Below are positions 1-12,659 of a DNA stretch of 64,000 nt, in pieces; position 1 is the first letter of the stretch, and each line of letters starts with the position of its first letter. Origin of the DNA: a bacterium (GTDB lineage: Bacteria > Oederibacteriota > CAKKQC01). The notes beneath the pieces were generated by a model. It ran no database searches, was not told the DNA's origin, and saw nothing but the letters and a program-made list of their open reading frames with translations. The stretch covers positions 10,588-74,587 of the forward strand of contig CAKKQC010000032.1 of NCBI GenBank assembly GCA_919901855.1, written 5' to 3'. The translations under genes and the position numbers were made by a program.

Positions 1-80
1 AGCGCCGTGTTCTCGTTCGACATGGTCCAGACCAGCGGCGTCAGGACGAGGAGCGCGGCGAGGATCGTCCGGGTCAGCAC
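1..80 (-). CDS. Partial gene, N-terminal hydrophobic segment only
   Basis: Only the first 26 codons are in the window; the gene continues off the left edge. The GTG start at 80 shares the string GTGCTGA with the stop of the upstream kinase gene (stop at 76-74), so the two are translationally coupled. The visible peptide begins MLTRTILAALLVLTPLVW, a short charged start followed by a hydrophobic stretch, which fits a signal peptide or an N-terminal membrane anchor. Nothing more can be said about function. Confidence 0.5.
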   Translation of the reverse strand, partial: MLTRTILAALLVLTPLVWTMSNENTA

Positions 81-601
81 GGGGGTATTGTAGGCGTCGA
101 GAGGCTTCGGAGGTACCCGCGTACCTCCTTCGGGTTCCGGAGGGTGACGATCGTCTTGCCGCCTCCCAGCCGGGCCAGCCGGTCGAGGATTGCGAGCCGG
201 CCCCTCGCGGGGAATCCCCAGATCCACTTCGGCATGTCGGGGTCGAACCGCTCGACGCACCCCGGCCCCATGTCCGGCCGGGTCCGGCCCCACCAGCGGG
301 CTACCCGCTTGAGCCAGTTCCAGAGGCATCGCCAGCGGGAGAAGTCCAGGAAGACGACGGTATCGGCAGCCGCGATGCGCAGATCCATCGTGCCGCCGTA
401 GTTGCCGTCGAGAATCCACCGGTCCCGCTTGACGAGATCCTCGACTATCGCCCGCCATTCGTCCGGAGGAGTCGGGACCCAGCCGGGCTTCCAGTTGAGG
501 GCGTCAAGGCAGTAGACGGGCAGGCCGGTGCGGTCGCCCAGTTGCCGGGCGAGCGTGGACTTCCCCGCGCCGCCCGAACCGATGACGGCGACCCGGTTCA
601 C
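74..601 (-). CDS. FlaR-type P-loop kinase (topology modulation protein family)
   Basis: This 175-aa protein has a Walker A motif GSGGAGKST at residues 8-16 right after the first beta strand. It is followed by the pattern of the adenylate-kinase-related FlaR family: DALNWKPGW, an ILDGNYGGTMD block, a VVFLDFSRW block and an ALP-like PKWIWGFP segment. These proteins are small cytosolic nucleoside/nucleotide-kinase-like ATPases whose substrate is generally unknown. The GTG start at 601 overlaps the stop of the upstream TPR gene as GTGA, which fixes the start and puts it in the operon. The family name is old; a role in DNA topology is not supported by the sequence itself. Confidence 0.75.
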   Translation of the reverse strand: MNRVAVIGSGGAGKSTLARQLGDRTGLPVYCLDALNWKPGWVPTPPDEWRAIVEDLVKRDRWILDGNYGGTMDLRIAAADTVVFLDFSRWRCLWNWLKRVARWWGRTRPDMGPGCVERFDPDMPKWIWGFPARGRLAILDRLARLGGGKTIVTLRNPKEVRGYLRSLSTPTIPPC

Positions 602-1482
602 TCGAGGGAGAGGGTGCTGAGCCGGCCGGCGTCGTCCAGGAGCCGGTGCCGGGCGTCCCGCGTCCGGCGGCCCGCGGCGTTGGCGCCGCCGAAGACGTTC
701 GCGGGGTAGAAGATCGCGAGGCCGGCGGCGCCCGCGGCCTGAAGCGCGGAGTTGTCCCGGTGGACCCCGGCCGCCAGCAGGGCGGCGCTCCCGCCCGTGA
801 GAAGGAGAGCCGAGAGCCCGTCCCAGACGTAGCCGGACACGATCTGGCCCAGCCCGGGGACGACGGCCGAAAGTCCCGCGGTCACCCACGGACTGGGATG
901 GGGCAGCCGGGCTCCGCGGTCGGCCAGCCCGGCGAGCGCCCCGGCGGAACCGGCGAGTCCGCTGGCCGGCGGGACCGCCCCGAACGCCGCCCGCGCGTCC
1001 GGCCACCGGCCGAGCTGGAGGTCGCTGAGCCCCTCGATATAGGCGGCGCGATCCGATATTGCGCTGCTTCCGGCGCGGGCCCGGCCGGCGAGAATGCGGG
1101 CATCGTCCCAGTCTCCGGCCCGGTAGCTCGCCGCCGCGGCGAGGTACCGGCTCCGGCCGGCGAGTTCCGGGGCCGAGACCTCGCCCAGCTCGAGCAGGCG
1201 GCGGCGGGCCTCGGTCCACTGCCCGGCGCGGTACGCGGCGAGCGCGGCCCGGAAGGTCAGCTCGCCGGCGTCGGGGGCCGCCGGGTCGTACGAGGCGGCG
1301 CGCAGGTACTCGGTCGCGGCGCGGAACCAGTCGCCCCGGGCGAATAGCTCGTCCGCGAATCGCCTCACCGCCGCCGGGCCGGCCGGCATGCCCGCCGGCG
1401 ACGCGGGTCGCGGGGCCTCGGCCTCCGCCGAAATCCCGGCGCCCGGCCCGGCGAGCGCGAGGGCGAGGAGGAGGGCGATCAC
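598..1482 (-). CDS. Secreted/membrane protein with TPR-like repeats and C-terminal TM region
   Basis: The 294-aa product starts with a signal peptide (VIALLLALALAG and an Ala-rich region). An alpha-helical region of about 40-185 follows, with repeated Ala/Tyr/Arg-rich helix pairs typical of TPR motifs. From residue 198 there is a hydrophobic domain (WVTAGLSAVVPGLGQIVSGY) with two or three probable membrane helices, a pattern shared with DUF5683-like membrane proteins. The GTG start at 1482 overlaps the yidD-like stop as GTGA, so the two are translated together. Next to a YidD homologue this suggests an envelope-assembly accessory role, which is inference. A degenerate copy of the palindrome seen at 3982 lies in the linker after the signal peptide. 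Confidence 0.7.
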   Translation of the reverse strand: MIALLLALALAGPGAGISAEAEAPRPASPAGMPAGPAAVRRFADELFARGDWFRAATEYLRAASYDPAAPDAGELTFRAALAAYRAGQWTEARRRLLELGEVSAPELAGRSRYLAAAASYRAGDWDDARILAGRARAGSSAISDRAAYIEGLSDLQLGRWPDARAAFGAVPPASGLAGSAGALAGLADRGARLPHPSPWVTAGLSAVVPGLGQIVSGYVWDGLSALLLTGGSAALLAAGVHRDNSALQAAGAAGLAIFYPANVFGGANAAGRRTRDARHRLLDDAGRLSTLSLE

Positions 1483-1919
1483 AGTCCGAGCCCCGCGAGC
1501 ACGGGGAGCAGGGGCGCAACGCCTTCGGGCGGATCGATCAGGGCGCCCGACCGGCTCACCGGGTAGCCGCCCAGGACCGCGAAGCCGTGGCAACGCGAGA
1601 TCCGGTCGGCGCCCATCCAGACGCCGTTGAGGAGTCCGTGGGACACGACGCACCGGAGCGTGTAGGCCGAGCACGACGGCTCGAACTGGCAGGCGCCCGG
1701 AAGCAGGCCGCTGAGCGTGTGCTGGTAGACGCGGATGGCGACGGTTCCGACGATCCGGGCGGCGCTCGTCTCGCCGTGGAGACCGATCGGGGTGGATGGG
1801 ACTGCGGCCGCCGGTTGCCACGGATCCCACGCTGGGGAAGCTGCGGCCGCGGCGGTTCCGGCGCAGACGAAGGCCCACAGTTGGACGGAACCCGCCGTCG
1901 CGACGGCACGCACGGTCAT
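1479..1919 (-). CDS. yidD: YidD-like membrane protein insertion efficiency factor
   Basis: The core of this 146-aa protein is the YidD (Haemolytic domain) signature: YQHTLSGLLPGACQFEPSCS, then a conserved aliphatic/Gly region and RISRCHGF, including the invariant cysteines. YidD is a small amphipathic inner-membrane protein assisting YidC-dependent insertion. Two things are odd. The protein is longer than the usual 70-100 aa, with an N-terminal signal-like extension of about 50 residues and a C-terminal tail. It also sits in a glycosyltransferase operon rather than beside rpmH, rnpA and yidC. The start is fixed by the ATGA overlap with the upstream membrane gene at 1916-1919. Confidence 0.8.
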   Translation of the reverse strand: MTVRAVATAGSVQLWAFVCAGTAAAAASPAWDPWQPAAAVPSTPIGLHGETSAARIVGTVAIRVYQHTLSGLLPGACQFEPSCSAYTLRCVVSHGLLNGVWMGADRISRCHGFAVLGGYPVSRSGALIDPPEGVAPLLPVLAGLGL

Positions 1920-3508
1920 CGGCGGGGCTCCAGCCGGAGCAGCACGAGCCCGGGCTCGAGGTCGGCGGCGGGGCGCAGCCGGAACGGGGCGAAGAGGGCG
2001 CGGCGCAGGTCCGGCGTCACGCCGAGCGCCTCCGCGAAGTGCTCGTCCAGCGACGGCGCCAGCGCCTCCGAGAGCACGTAGACGGGCCGCTCGCGGCTGG
2101 CGAGCACGAGGTAAGTGCGCAGGCGGACCACCGCCGCAGCGGGCGGGACCGTGCGGTCGGAAAACCGCCAGTCGAGGACCATGAGATAGCGGCGGGCGAC
2201 GTAGCTGACATAGGCCTTGAGCGCATTGTACTCGCCGACCCCCGAGATGATTACAAGGCTGTCGGGCGTCGTGGCCGTCATCAGCCGGTCCGCGATCGGG
2301 AGGAACCGGTTGCACGAGGGGCTGATCTCGCGCCGGGCGGGCCCGGCCGCGACGGCGAGCGCGACGGCGCCCGCGACGCTCCAGGCGAGCATGGCCGCCC
2401 GGCGCGGGCCCTGGCGACCCGGAAGGCCGGTCAACCCGAGCTCGAACAGCAGGATCCAGCCCGGGAGCACGGAGGTCCAGTAGCGCGTGTGGCCGACCGA
2501 CCACCAGGTGAAGAAGACGGCGTGGGCGGCGAGCGCGATCCCGAGCCCCTGGAGAAACGCGCGCCGCGCCGGCGGGAGCGCCGCCCAGCGGGCGTGCAGG
2601 CCGCGGAGGGCGACAGCCCCGAGGACGGCGATAGCGAGGCCGGCGACGACGAGGCGTCCCGGCCGTCCGTCCGCCGCCGGTCCTACGAAGGCCTCGCAGA
2701 GCGCGCGGGCCGAGATCGGGAAGCTCTCGAGCGCCCACCGGCTGTAGTGCTGGGCGTACCCCGTGAGGGGGTCCACGCCGACGTATCCGTGCAGCCAGGC
2801 GAGCATCTCCGCGGGATGGCGCATCCCGAGACCCCAGACGCCCGCCGCGAGGTAGCCGCCGGCGACCCCCGCGCCGGCCGCACCCAGGCAGAGGATCGCC
2901 CCGCGCAGGCGGGCCCTCGCCTCGCCTGTGCGCAGCAGGACCCAGACCGCCGCGGGGACGAAGACGGCCGCCGACTGGTGGACGAGGAATCCGGCGGCGA
3001 GCAGGAGGCCGAGGGCCGCAGCGGCCCCCGGCCTGGGCCGGTCAGCGTACGCGGCGAGCCGTTCCATGATGAGAATCTGCAGGAGGGTCGAGGGCATCGT
3101 CGTGTCGCCCTGCGAGGCGAAGTGCCAGAAGATGTAGCAGACGCCGAGCAGGACCGTGCCCGCGAGTCCGAGGGGGGCCGGGATGCCCGTCCGCCGGGCG
3201 AGCCGCGAGAAGAGGGCGAGCGTGGCCACGGCGCAGACGACCGAGAGCATCTGCTGGACGAACCACGCCCGCACGACGAGGCCGGCGGCCAGAGTGGCGC
3301 GGTACGCGACCCACGCGATCGGGCAATAGAACAGGTGGTGCGGGTGGAAGAGCATCCCGAAGCCGTGCCCCGGGCCTACCCCTTCAACGGCGCCGGCGAA
3401 GACGAGCCCGTCGAAGTACCAGTCCCAGCTCGGCCAGGCCGCGTACAGGAGCGCGAACGCGGCCAGGAGCGCGGTCAGCCAGATGGGGCGAACGCCGGAG
3501 CGGTTCAC
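1916..3508 (-). CDS. Polytopic membrane glycosyltransferase-like protein (ArnT/PMT type)
   Basis: This 530-aa protein has about ten hydrophobic helices. Near the N-terminus is the pattern WDWYFDGLVFA, an acidic position in the first periplasmic loop, then FHPHHLFY. This layout is that of lipid-linked-sugar glycosyltransferases of the GT-C fold (ArnT, PMT, DUF2723-like), which use an Asp in the first outer loop. The C-terminal half is a soluble domain with ISGVGEYNALKAY. It is a close paralogue of the next gene upstream: both share SWDWYFDG-like, FHPHHL-Y, FTWWSVGHTR and CNRFLP-AD elements. The GTG start at 3508 overlaps the paralogue's stop as GTGA. Donor and acceptor are unknown. Confidence 0.7.
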   Translation of the reverse strand: MNRSGVRPIWLTALLAAFALLYAAWPSWDWYFDGLVFAGAVEGVGPGHGFGMLFHPHHLFYCPIAWVAYRATLAAGLVVRAWFVQQMLSVVCAVATLALFSRLARRTGIPAPLGLAGTVLLGVCYIFWHFASQGDTTMPSTLLQILIMERLAAYADRPRPGAAAALGLLLAAGFLVHQSAAVFVPAAVWVLLRTGEARARLRGAILCLGAAGAGVAGGYLAAGVWGLGMRHPAEMLAWLHGYVGVDPLTGYAQHYSRWALESFPISARALCEAFVGPAADGRPGRLVVAGLAIAVLGAVALRGLHARWAALPPARRAFLQGLGIALAAHAVFFTWWSVGHTRYWTSVLPGWILLFELGLTGLPGRQGPRRAAMLAWSVAGAVALAVAAGPARREISPSCNRFLPIADRLMTATTPDSLVIISGVGEYNALKAYVSYVARRYLMVLDWRFSDRTVPPAAAVVRLRTYLVLASRERPVYVLSEALAPSLDEHFAEALGVTPDLRRALFAPFRLRPAADLEPGLVLLRLEPRR

Positions 3509-5130
3509 GGGCGCCACAGCCGGAGATCCGGCGCGGGACTCGCAATGAGCCTCGGATGCCGCGCGGCGAGCCACGCGCGCAATGCAGCGCCCGCGATACC
3601 GTGCCGGGCCCGGTAGTGGGCGTCGAGGCCGGGGTCGGCGGCCTCCGAGAGCCAGTAGAGCGTGCCCGGGCCCGCCAGGTCCCGGAGGCGTCCCCGGAGC
3701 GCGGCGAGAGCCCGGTCAGGCGGCACGCGCTTGTCCGCGAACTGCCAGTCGAGGATGAGCATGCGCCGGCGGGCGACGTAGGGGAGGTACGCTTTGAGCG
3801 CGTTCCAGTCGCCGATCCCCGAGATCACGATCGTGGCGCCGGCCGGGGTTGCGGCCGCGATCGCGTCGGCCACGGGCAGGAACCGGTTGCAGGCGGGACT
3901 CGTCTCGTGCCGGAATGGTCCGAGCCCGACGACGAGCACCAGGCTGCTGGCCACGATCCAGGAGATCGTGGCCGCAGCCTTCGGAGTTTCGGCGGACGCC
4001 GAAACTCCGCGGCCCGCGGCCGGGCGACGTCGCCCGGCCTTCGTCGCTCCCGCGCCGAGCGCCGCGAGAAGGACCCAGCCGGGCAGCGCGAGCACCCAGA
4101 ACCGCGTATGCCCGGGCTTCCACCAGGTGAAGAAGGCCGCGTGGGCGCCGAGCCAGACGAGCAGGACTTCCACGGCCGCCCTGAGGTCGCGCGGCGCGCG
4201 GCGGTCGAATCCCCGGAGGATGCCCAGGACGGCGAGCGCGAGGATCGAGACAGCCGCCGCCGCGGCGGCCGCGTGCCAGCACCACGACGCGATCCCGCCG
4301 GGTCCCGGCCAGGTGCCCGTGAACGCTTCCGTCCACGCGCGCGCGCTGGCGGCCAGGTTGGCGGGCGCCCAGCCGGCGTAGTCGACGGCGTAACCGGTCC
4401 TCGCGTCGGCGCCGAAGTACCCGGAGAGCCAGGTTAGGAACCCGCGCGGGTCGGCGATGCCGAGGACGAGGCCGGCGACGGCGAGGTACGCGGCCGCGGT
4501 CGTTCCGAAGGCCACGCCGAGGAAGACGGCCAATGCGCGCGCGCGGCCGCCGCGATCACGGCCGCCGTGTCCGCGTCCGGCGGGAGCCCGCGTGGCCCAC
4601 AGCGCCCAGCCGGCTGCGGGGAGGAAGACGACGGCGGACTCGTGAACGAGGATCGCGGCGGCCTGGAGGAGGCCGACCACGGCCGGATGGGCCCCGGGTC
4701 GCAGGGCCGCGCCGAGGAGCGCGAGCAGCAGAAACGCCTCGGGCAGGGTCGTGTCGCCCTGCGTCGCATAGCGCCACCAGCCGAAACTGGTTGCGAGGAG
4801 CAGGAGGGCGGCAAGGCGCGGGTACGGCGGCACCGCGAGCCGGACGAGGAGCCGGTGGAAGAGCCAGAGCCCGCCGACCGCGAACGCCGTCGAGAGCCAT
4901 TGCATGACCAGCCAGGCGCGCACGTCGAGCCCGAGCACCCCGGTGGCCCGGTAGGCGGCGAAGGCCAGCGGGGTGTAGAGCAGGTGGTGGGGGTGGAAGA
5001 GCCATGCGGGGTTCCCGCCGGCCGCCACGCCCTCGGCGGCCATCGCGAAGGTCAGCCCGTCGAAGTACCAGTCATAAGACGGAAAGCCGAGGCACACGAG
5101 GGCGAAGGCGGCGAGGAGGGCGGGCGCCAT
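3505..5130 (-). CDS. Polytopic membrane glycosyltransferase-like protein, tandem paralogue
   Basis: The 541-aa product is the first gene of the minus-strand operon and a tandem duplicate of its downstream neighbour. The shared blocks are SYDWYFDGLTFA near the start, LFHPHHLLYTPL, FTWWKPGHTRFW and CNRFLPVADAI near the C-terminal soluble domain. About ten membrane helices and an early Asp fit a GT-C fold glycosyltransferase acting on the periplasmic side. A perfect 13-bp-arm palindrome at 3982-4009 lies inside the coding region and is translated as part of a loop (GVSASAETPKA). The ATG at 5130 is the only good start, about 40 nt from the sigma-factor gene end. Confidence 0.7.
   Translation of the reverse strand: MAPALLAAFALVCLGFPSYDWYFDGLTFAMAAEGVAAGGNPAWLFHPHHLLYTPLAFAAYRATGVLGLDVRAWLVMQWLSTAFAVGGLWLFHRLLVRLAVPPYPRLAALLLLATSFGWWRYATQGDTTLPEAFLLLALLGAALRPGAHPAVVGLLQAAAILVHESAVVFLPAAGWALWATRAPAGRGHGGRDRGGRARALAVFLGVAFGTTAAAYLAVAGLVLGIADPRGFLTWLSGYFGADARTGYAVDYAGWAPANLAASARAWTEAFTGTWPGPGGIASWCWHAAAAAAAVSILALAVLGILRGFDRRAPRDLRAAVEVLLVWLGAHAAFFTWWKPGHTRFWVLALPGWVLLAALGAGATKAGRRRPAAGRGVSASAETPKAAATISWIVASSLVLVVGLGPFRHETSPACNRFLPVADAIAAATPAGATIVISGIGDWNALKAYLPYVARRRMLILDWQFADKRVPPDRALAALRGRLRDLAGPGTLYWLSEAADPGLDAHYRARHGIAGAALRAWLAARHPRLIASPAPDLRLWRP
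3982..4009 (+). repeat. Palindromic repeat inside a coding region
   Basis: Two 13-nt arms, CGGAGTTTCGGCG and CGCCGAAACTCCG, flank the dinucleotide GA. CTTCGG precedes and overlaps the left arm, and GCGG follows. A sister element with a different but still self-complementary stem lies at 34833-34858. Confidence 0.7.
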
Positions 5131-5168
5131 GACTCAATCATAGCGGGGCTAAGCACCCGCCCGACGGA

Positions 5169-5756
5169 TCAGGCCGAGGCGACCTGGAGGTCCGAGAGGT
5201 TCCGGCGCAGGTGGTTCACCGCGTCGTACATCCTGCCCAGCGCGGTGTTGATCGAGCAATCCTGCGTCTTCGCGATCTCCTTGAAGGAGAGCCCCGCCTG
5301 CCGCATGAGAAAGACGTCGCGCTGAACCGGGGCCAGCCGGTTCACGGCGGCCCGGGCGGCGGCCGCCAGCTCGCGGCGTTCGACCTGGGGCTCCGGCTCC
5401 CAGCGCGCGGGCGCGGGCAGGAGGTCCCCGAGGGTGGCGCCGTCGGGTTCGGCGGCCGAGAGCGGAGCGTCCAGGGGCACGAGCCGGCCGCTGCGCCGCC
5501 TCTCCTGGTCGATCACGAGATTCCTGGCGATCCGCATTAGCCAGGCCCGGAGCCGGTCGCGGTGCCGGTAGGAGCGCAGGGCCTGGAGGGCCCTCAGGAA
5601 GGTCTCCTGGAGGAGGTCCTCGGCCAGGATGGGGTCCCGGGTCCTCCACCGGAGGAACCCGAGGAGCGCGGGCCCGTGCCGGTGCACGAGAATCTCGAAT
5701 GCGTCCCGGTCGCCGTCCAGATGCCGGTCGATTAGTGTTCCGTCGTCTTCGTCCAT
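5169..5756 (-). CDS. ECF-type RNA polymerase sigma factor
   Basis: This 195-aa protein has the two-domain layout of group 4 sigma-70 factors. Region 2 (about residues 10-85) contains DAFEILVHRHGPALLGF, the ILAEDLLQETFLRAL core-binding helix and RAWLMRIARNLVID. Region 4 (about 130-185) contains the helix-turn-helix LSFKEIAKTQDCSINTALGR that contacts the -35 element. A proline-rich linker joins them. No anti-sigma factor is adjacent. It is transcribed divergently from the JAMM-like gene at 5836, and a short inverted repeat lies between the two. The ATG at 5756 begins MDEDDGTLI, a usual ECF start. Confidence 0.9.
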   Translation of the reverse strand: MDEDDGTLIDRHLDGDRDAFEILVHRHGPALLGFLRWRTRDPILAEDLLQETFLRALQALRSYRHRDRLRAWLMRIARNLVIDQERRRSGRLVPLDAPLSAAEPDGATLGDLLPAPARWEPEPQVERRELAAAARAAVNRLAPVQRDVFLMRQAGLSFKEIAKTQDCSINTALGRMYDAVNHLRRNLSDLQVASA

Positions 5757-5808
5757 GCACCCACTCTAGAAAGCCCACCCCCTCAATGGGTATTGCAGGG
5801 GTGTAAGG

Positions 5809-5824
5809 GTTACATTGTGGTAAC
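5809..5824. promoter_or_regulatory. Short inverted repeat in divergent intergenic region
   Basis: GTTAC-N6-GTAAC lies in the 79-bp gap between the divergent ECF sigma gene and the JAMM-like gene, 12 nt before the latter's ATG. It may be an operator; no regulator can be assigned. Confidence 0.35.
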
Positions 5825-5835
5825 GTGATGGCGGC

Positions 5836-6249
5836 ATGATGATCGAGGTCACCCGCGTGCTCCTGCAAGACATTCTGCGCCAGGGCCGGGCCCGGTATCC
5901 CGCCGGGGCCTGCGGGGTCCTGCTGGGCGTCCCCGGAGACCCCGCGGTCGTCGAGGCGTCCCGGCCGGGCCGGCCGGCCTCGGAGGCCTGCGCGGGGCCG
6001 TCGGCGGAGGACATCGAGGCCGCGGGGCGGGAGGGCGCCACCCGGGGGCTCGCCGTAATCGGGACCTGGCACACGCACCCGGACGTCCCGGCGGAGCCCT
6101 CGCCTGGCGATCCGGCGGGAGTCGAGACCGGCCGGGTGACGCTGATCGTGTCGGTGCGGAAGGGCCAGGCCGCGGAGTGGGCCTGCTGGACGGCGGAGAC
6201 CGGTCTTTCCGGTCTCCAGCCCGTGATAGTAAGGTTGACCGGCGGCTGA
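5836..6249 (+). CDS. JAMM/MPN-fold metalloprotease-like protein lacking the usual Glu
   Basis: The 137-aa product matches the Mov34/MPN/PAD-1 family of zinc isopeptidases. Residues 75-92 read IGTWHTHPDVPAEPSPGD, giving the zinc ligands H79, H81 and D92 and the conserved Ser89. The N-terminal block reads YPAGACGVLLG where active members normally have a Pro-Glu-Glu-type motif before the Cys-Gly, so the catalytic glutamate seems replaced by Ala/Gly. No ubiquitin-like or ThiS/MoaD gene is adjacent. The start ATGATG at 5836 is the first in frame. The protein may be an inactive or altered peptidase, and the downstream deacetylase-like gene follows by only 5 nt. Confidence 0.7.
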   Translation: MMIEVTRVLLQDILRQGRARYPAGACGVLLGVPGDPAVVEASRPGRPASEACAGPSAEDIEAAGREGATRGLAVIGTWHTHPDVPAEPSPGDPAGVETGRVTLIVSVRKGQAAEWACWTAETGLSGLQPVIVRLTGG

Positions 6250-6254
6250 TCCGC

Positions 6255-11603
<5,349 letters not shown>

Positions 11604-11627
11604 CTCGCTTCCATAATACTCCACCAG

Positions 11628-12659
11628 TTACTCCGCCAGCGTGAAGCGCTTCCCGGTCACGACATTCCCCACGACCTGCGCCCGCTCGCCCGCGTCCAGC
11701 AGGCATTGAAGCGCCGCCTCGGCGTCGGCTTTCCGGACGACGACCGTGAGTCCGAGCCCCATGTTGAAGGTCCGGAACATCTCCCGCCGCTCAATGCGGC
11801 CCAGCCGCTCGATCAGGCTGAAGATCGGCAGGACCGGCCAGGTCCCGGTCTCGATCCGCATCCCCAGCCCGCGCGGGAGCTGGCGCGGCGCCTTGACCGG
11901 GAGCGCCCCGCCCGTGATGTGGCCCAGCGCCCGGATGCGGACCGTCCGCATCAGCTTCCGGATCGTGCGGACGTAGATCCGGGTCGGCCGCAGGAGCTCC
12001 TCGGCGAGGGAGCAGCCCAGCTCGGGGACCGTCCGGCGGAGCGGCAGGCCCGGCCGGTCGAGCAGGAGCCGGTTCACGAGCGAGTAGCCGTTGCTGTGGA
12101 GGCCCGAGGAGCCCACGCCGATGACGACATCGCCGGGCCGCGCGGTCGAGCCGTCGATGGCCTCGGCCTCCTCGACCGCCCCGACGCAGAACCCGACGAG
12201 GTCGTATTCGCCGGTCCGGTAGAGCCCCGGCAGCTCCGCGGTCTCGCCCCCGATGAGCGAGCAGCCCGCGTCCGCGCACCCGGCCTCGACCCCGCGCAGG
12301 AGGGCCTTGCCGACCGGGACCGTGAGCTTCGCGATCCCGATGTAGTCGAGGAAGAAGAGCGGTTGGGCGCCCTGGCACGCGACGTCGTTCGCGCACATGG
12401 CGACGCAGTCGATGCCGACCGTGTCGTGTACCCCCAGCCGGAACGCGAGCTTGAGCTTCGTGCCCACGGAATCCGTCCCCGAGACGAGGAGCGGCGGCCG
12501 CTTGCCCGTCATGGGCACGCGGTAGAGGGCGCCGAACCCGCCCACGCCCGCGACGACCTGGGGGTCGCGCCGGGCCCGGGCGAGCCGCTTCGCGTATTCG
12601 GCCACGGCGTCGCCCGCGGCGATGTCCACCCCCGCCGATCTGTACGTGAGCCGTTTCAT
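11628..12659 (-). CDS. purM: Phosphoribosylformylglycinamidine cyclo-ligase (AIR synthetase)
   Basis: The 343-aa product is PurM, which closes the imidazole ring of FGAM with ATP to form AIR, step five of purine synthesis. Recognisable blocks are MKRLTYRSAGVDIAAGD at the start, GVGGFGALYRVP, LLVSGTDSVGTKLKLAF, the Mg/ATP motif IDCVAMCANDVACQGAQPLFF-type segment, GETAELPGLY and VIGVGSSGLHSNGYSLVN. The length is normal. Its ATG at 12659 overlaps the gatB stop as ATGA, so purine synthesis is coupled to the amidotransferase operon here. Confidence 0.97.
   Translation of the reverse strand: MKRLTYRSAGVDIAAGDAVAEYAKRLARARRDPQVVAGVGGFGALYRVPMTGKRPPLLVSGTDSVGTKLKLAFRLGVHDTVGIDCVAMCANDVACQGAQPLFFLDYIGIAKLTVPVGKALLRGVEAGCADAGCSLIGGETAELPGLYRTGEYDLVGFCVGAVEEAEAIDGSTARPGDVVIGVGSSGLHSNGYSLVNRLLLDRPGLPLRRTVPELGCSLAEELLRPTRIYVRTIRKLMRTVRIRALGHITGGALPVKAPRQLPRGLGMRIETGTWPVLPIFSLIERLGRIERREMFRTFNMGLGLTVVVRKADAEAALQCLLDAGERAQVVGNVVTGKRFTLAE

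Noticed and set aside
1059-2081. Plus-strand frames opposite the left operon
   Set aside because: Arg/Pro/Gly-rich shadow frames of the minus-strand genes, which are joined by 4-nt overlaps and have clear domains.
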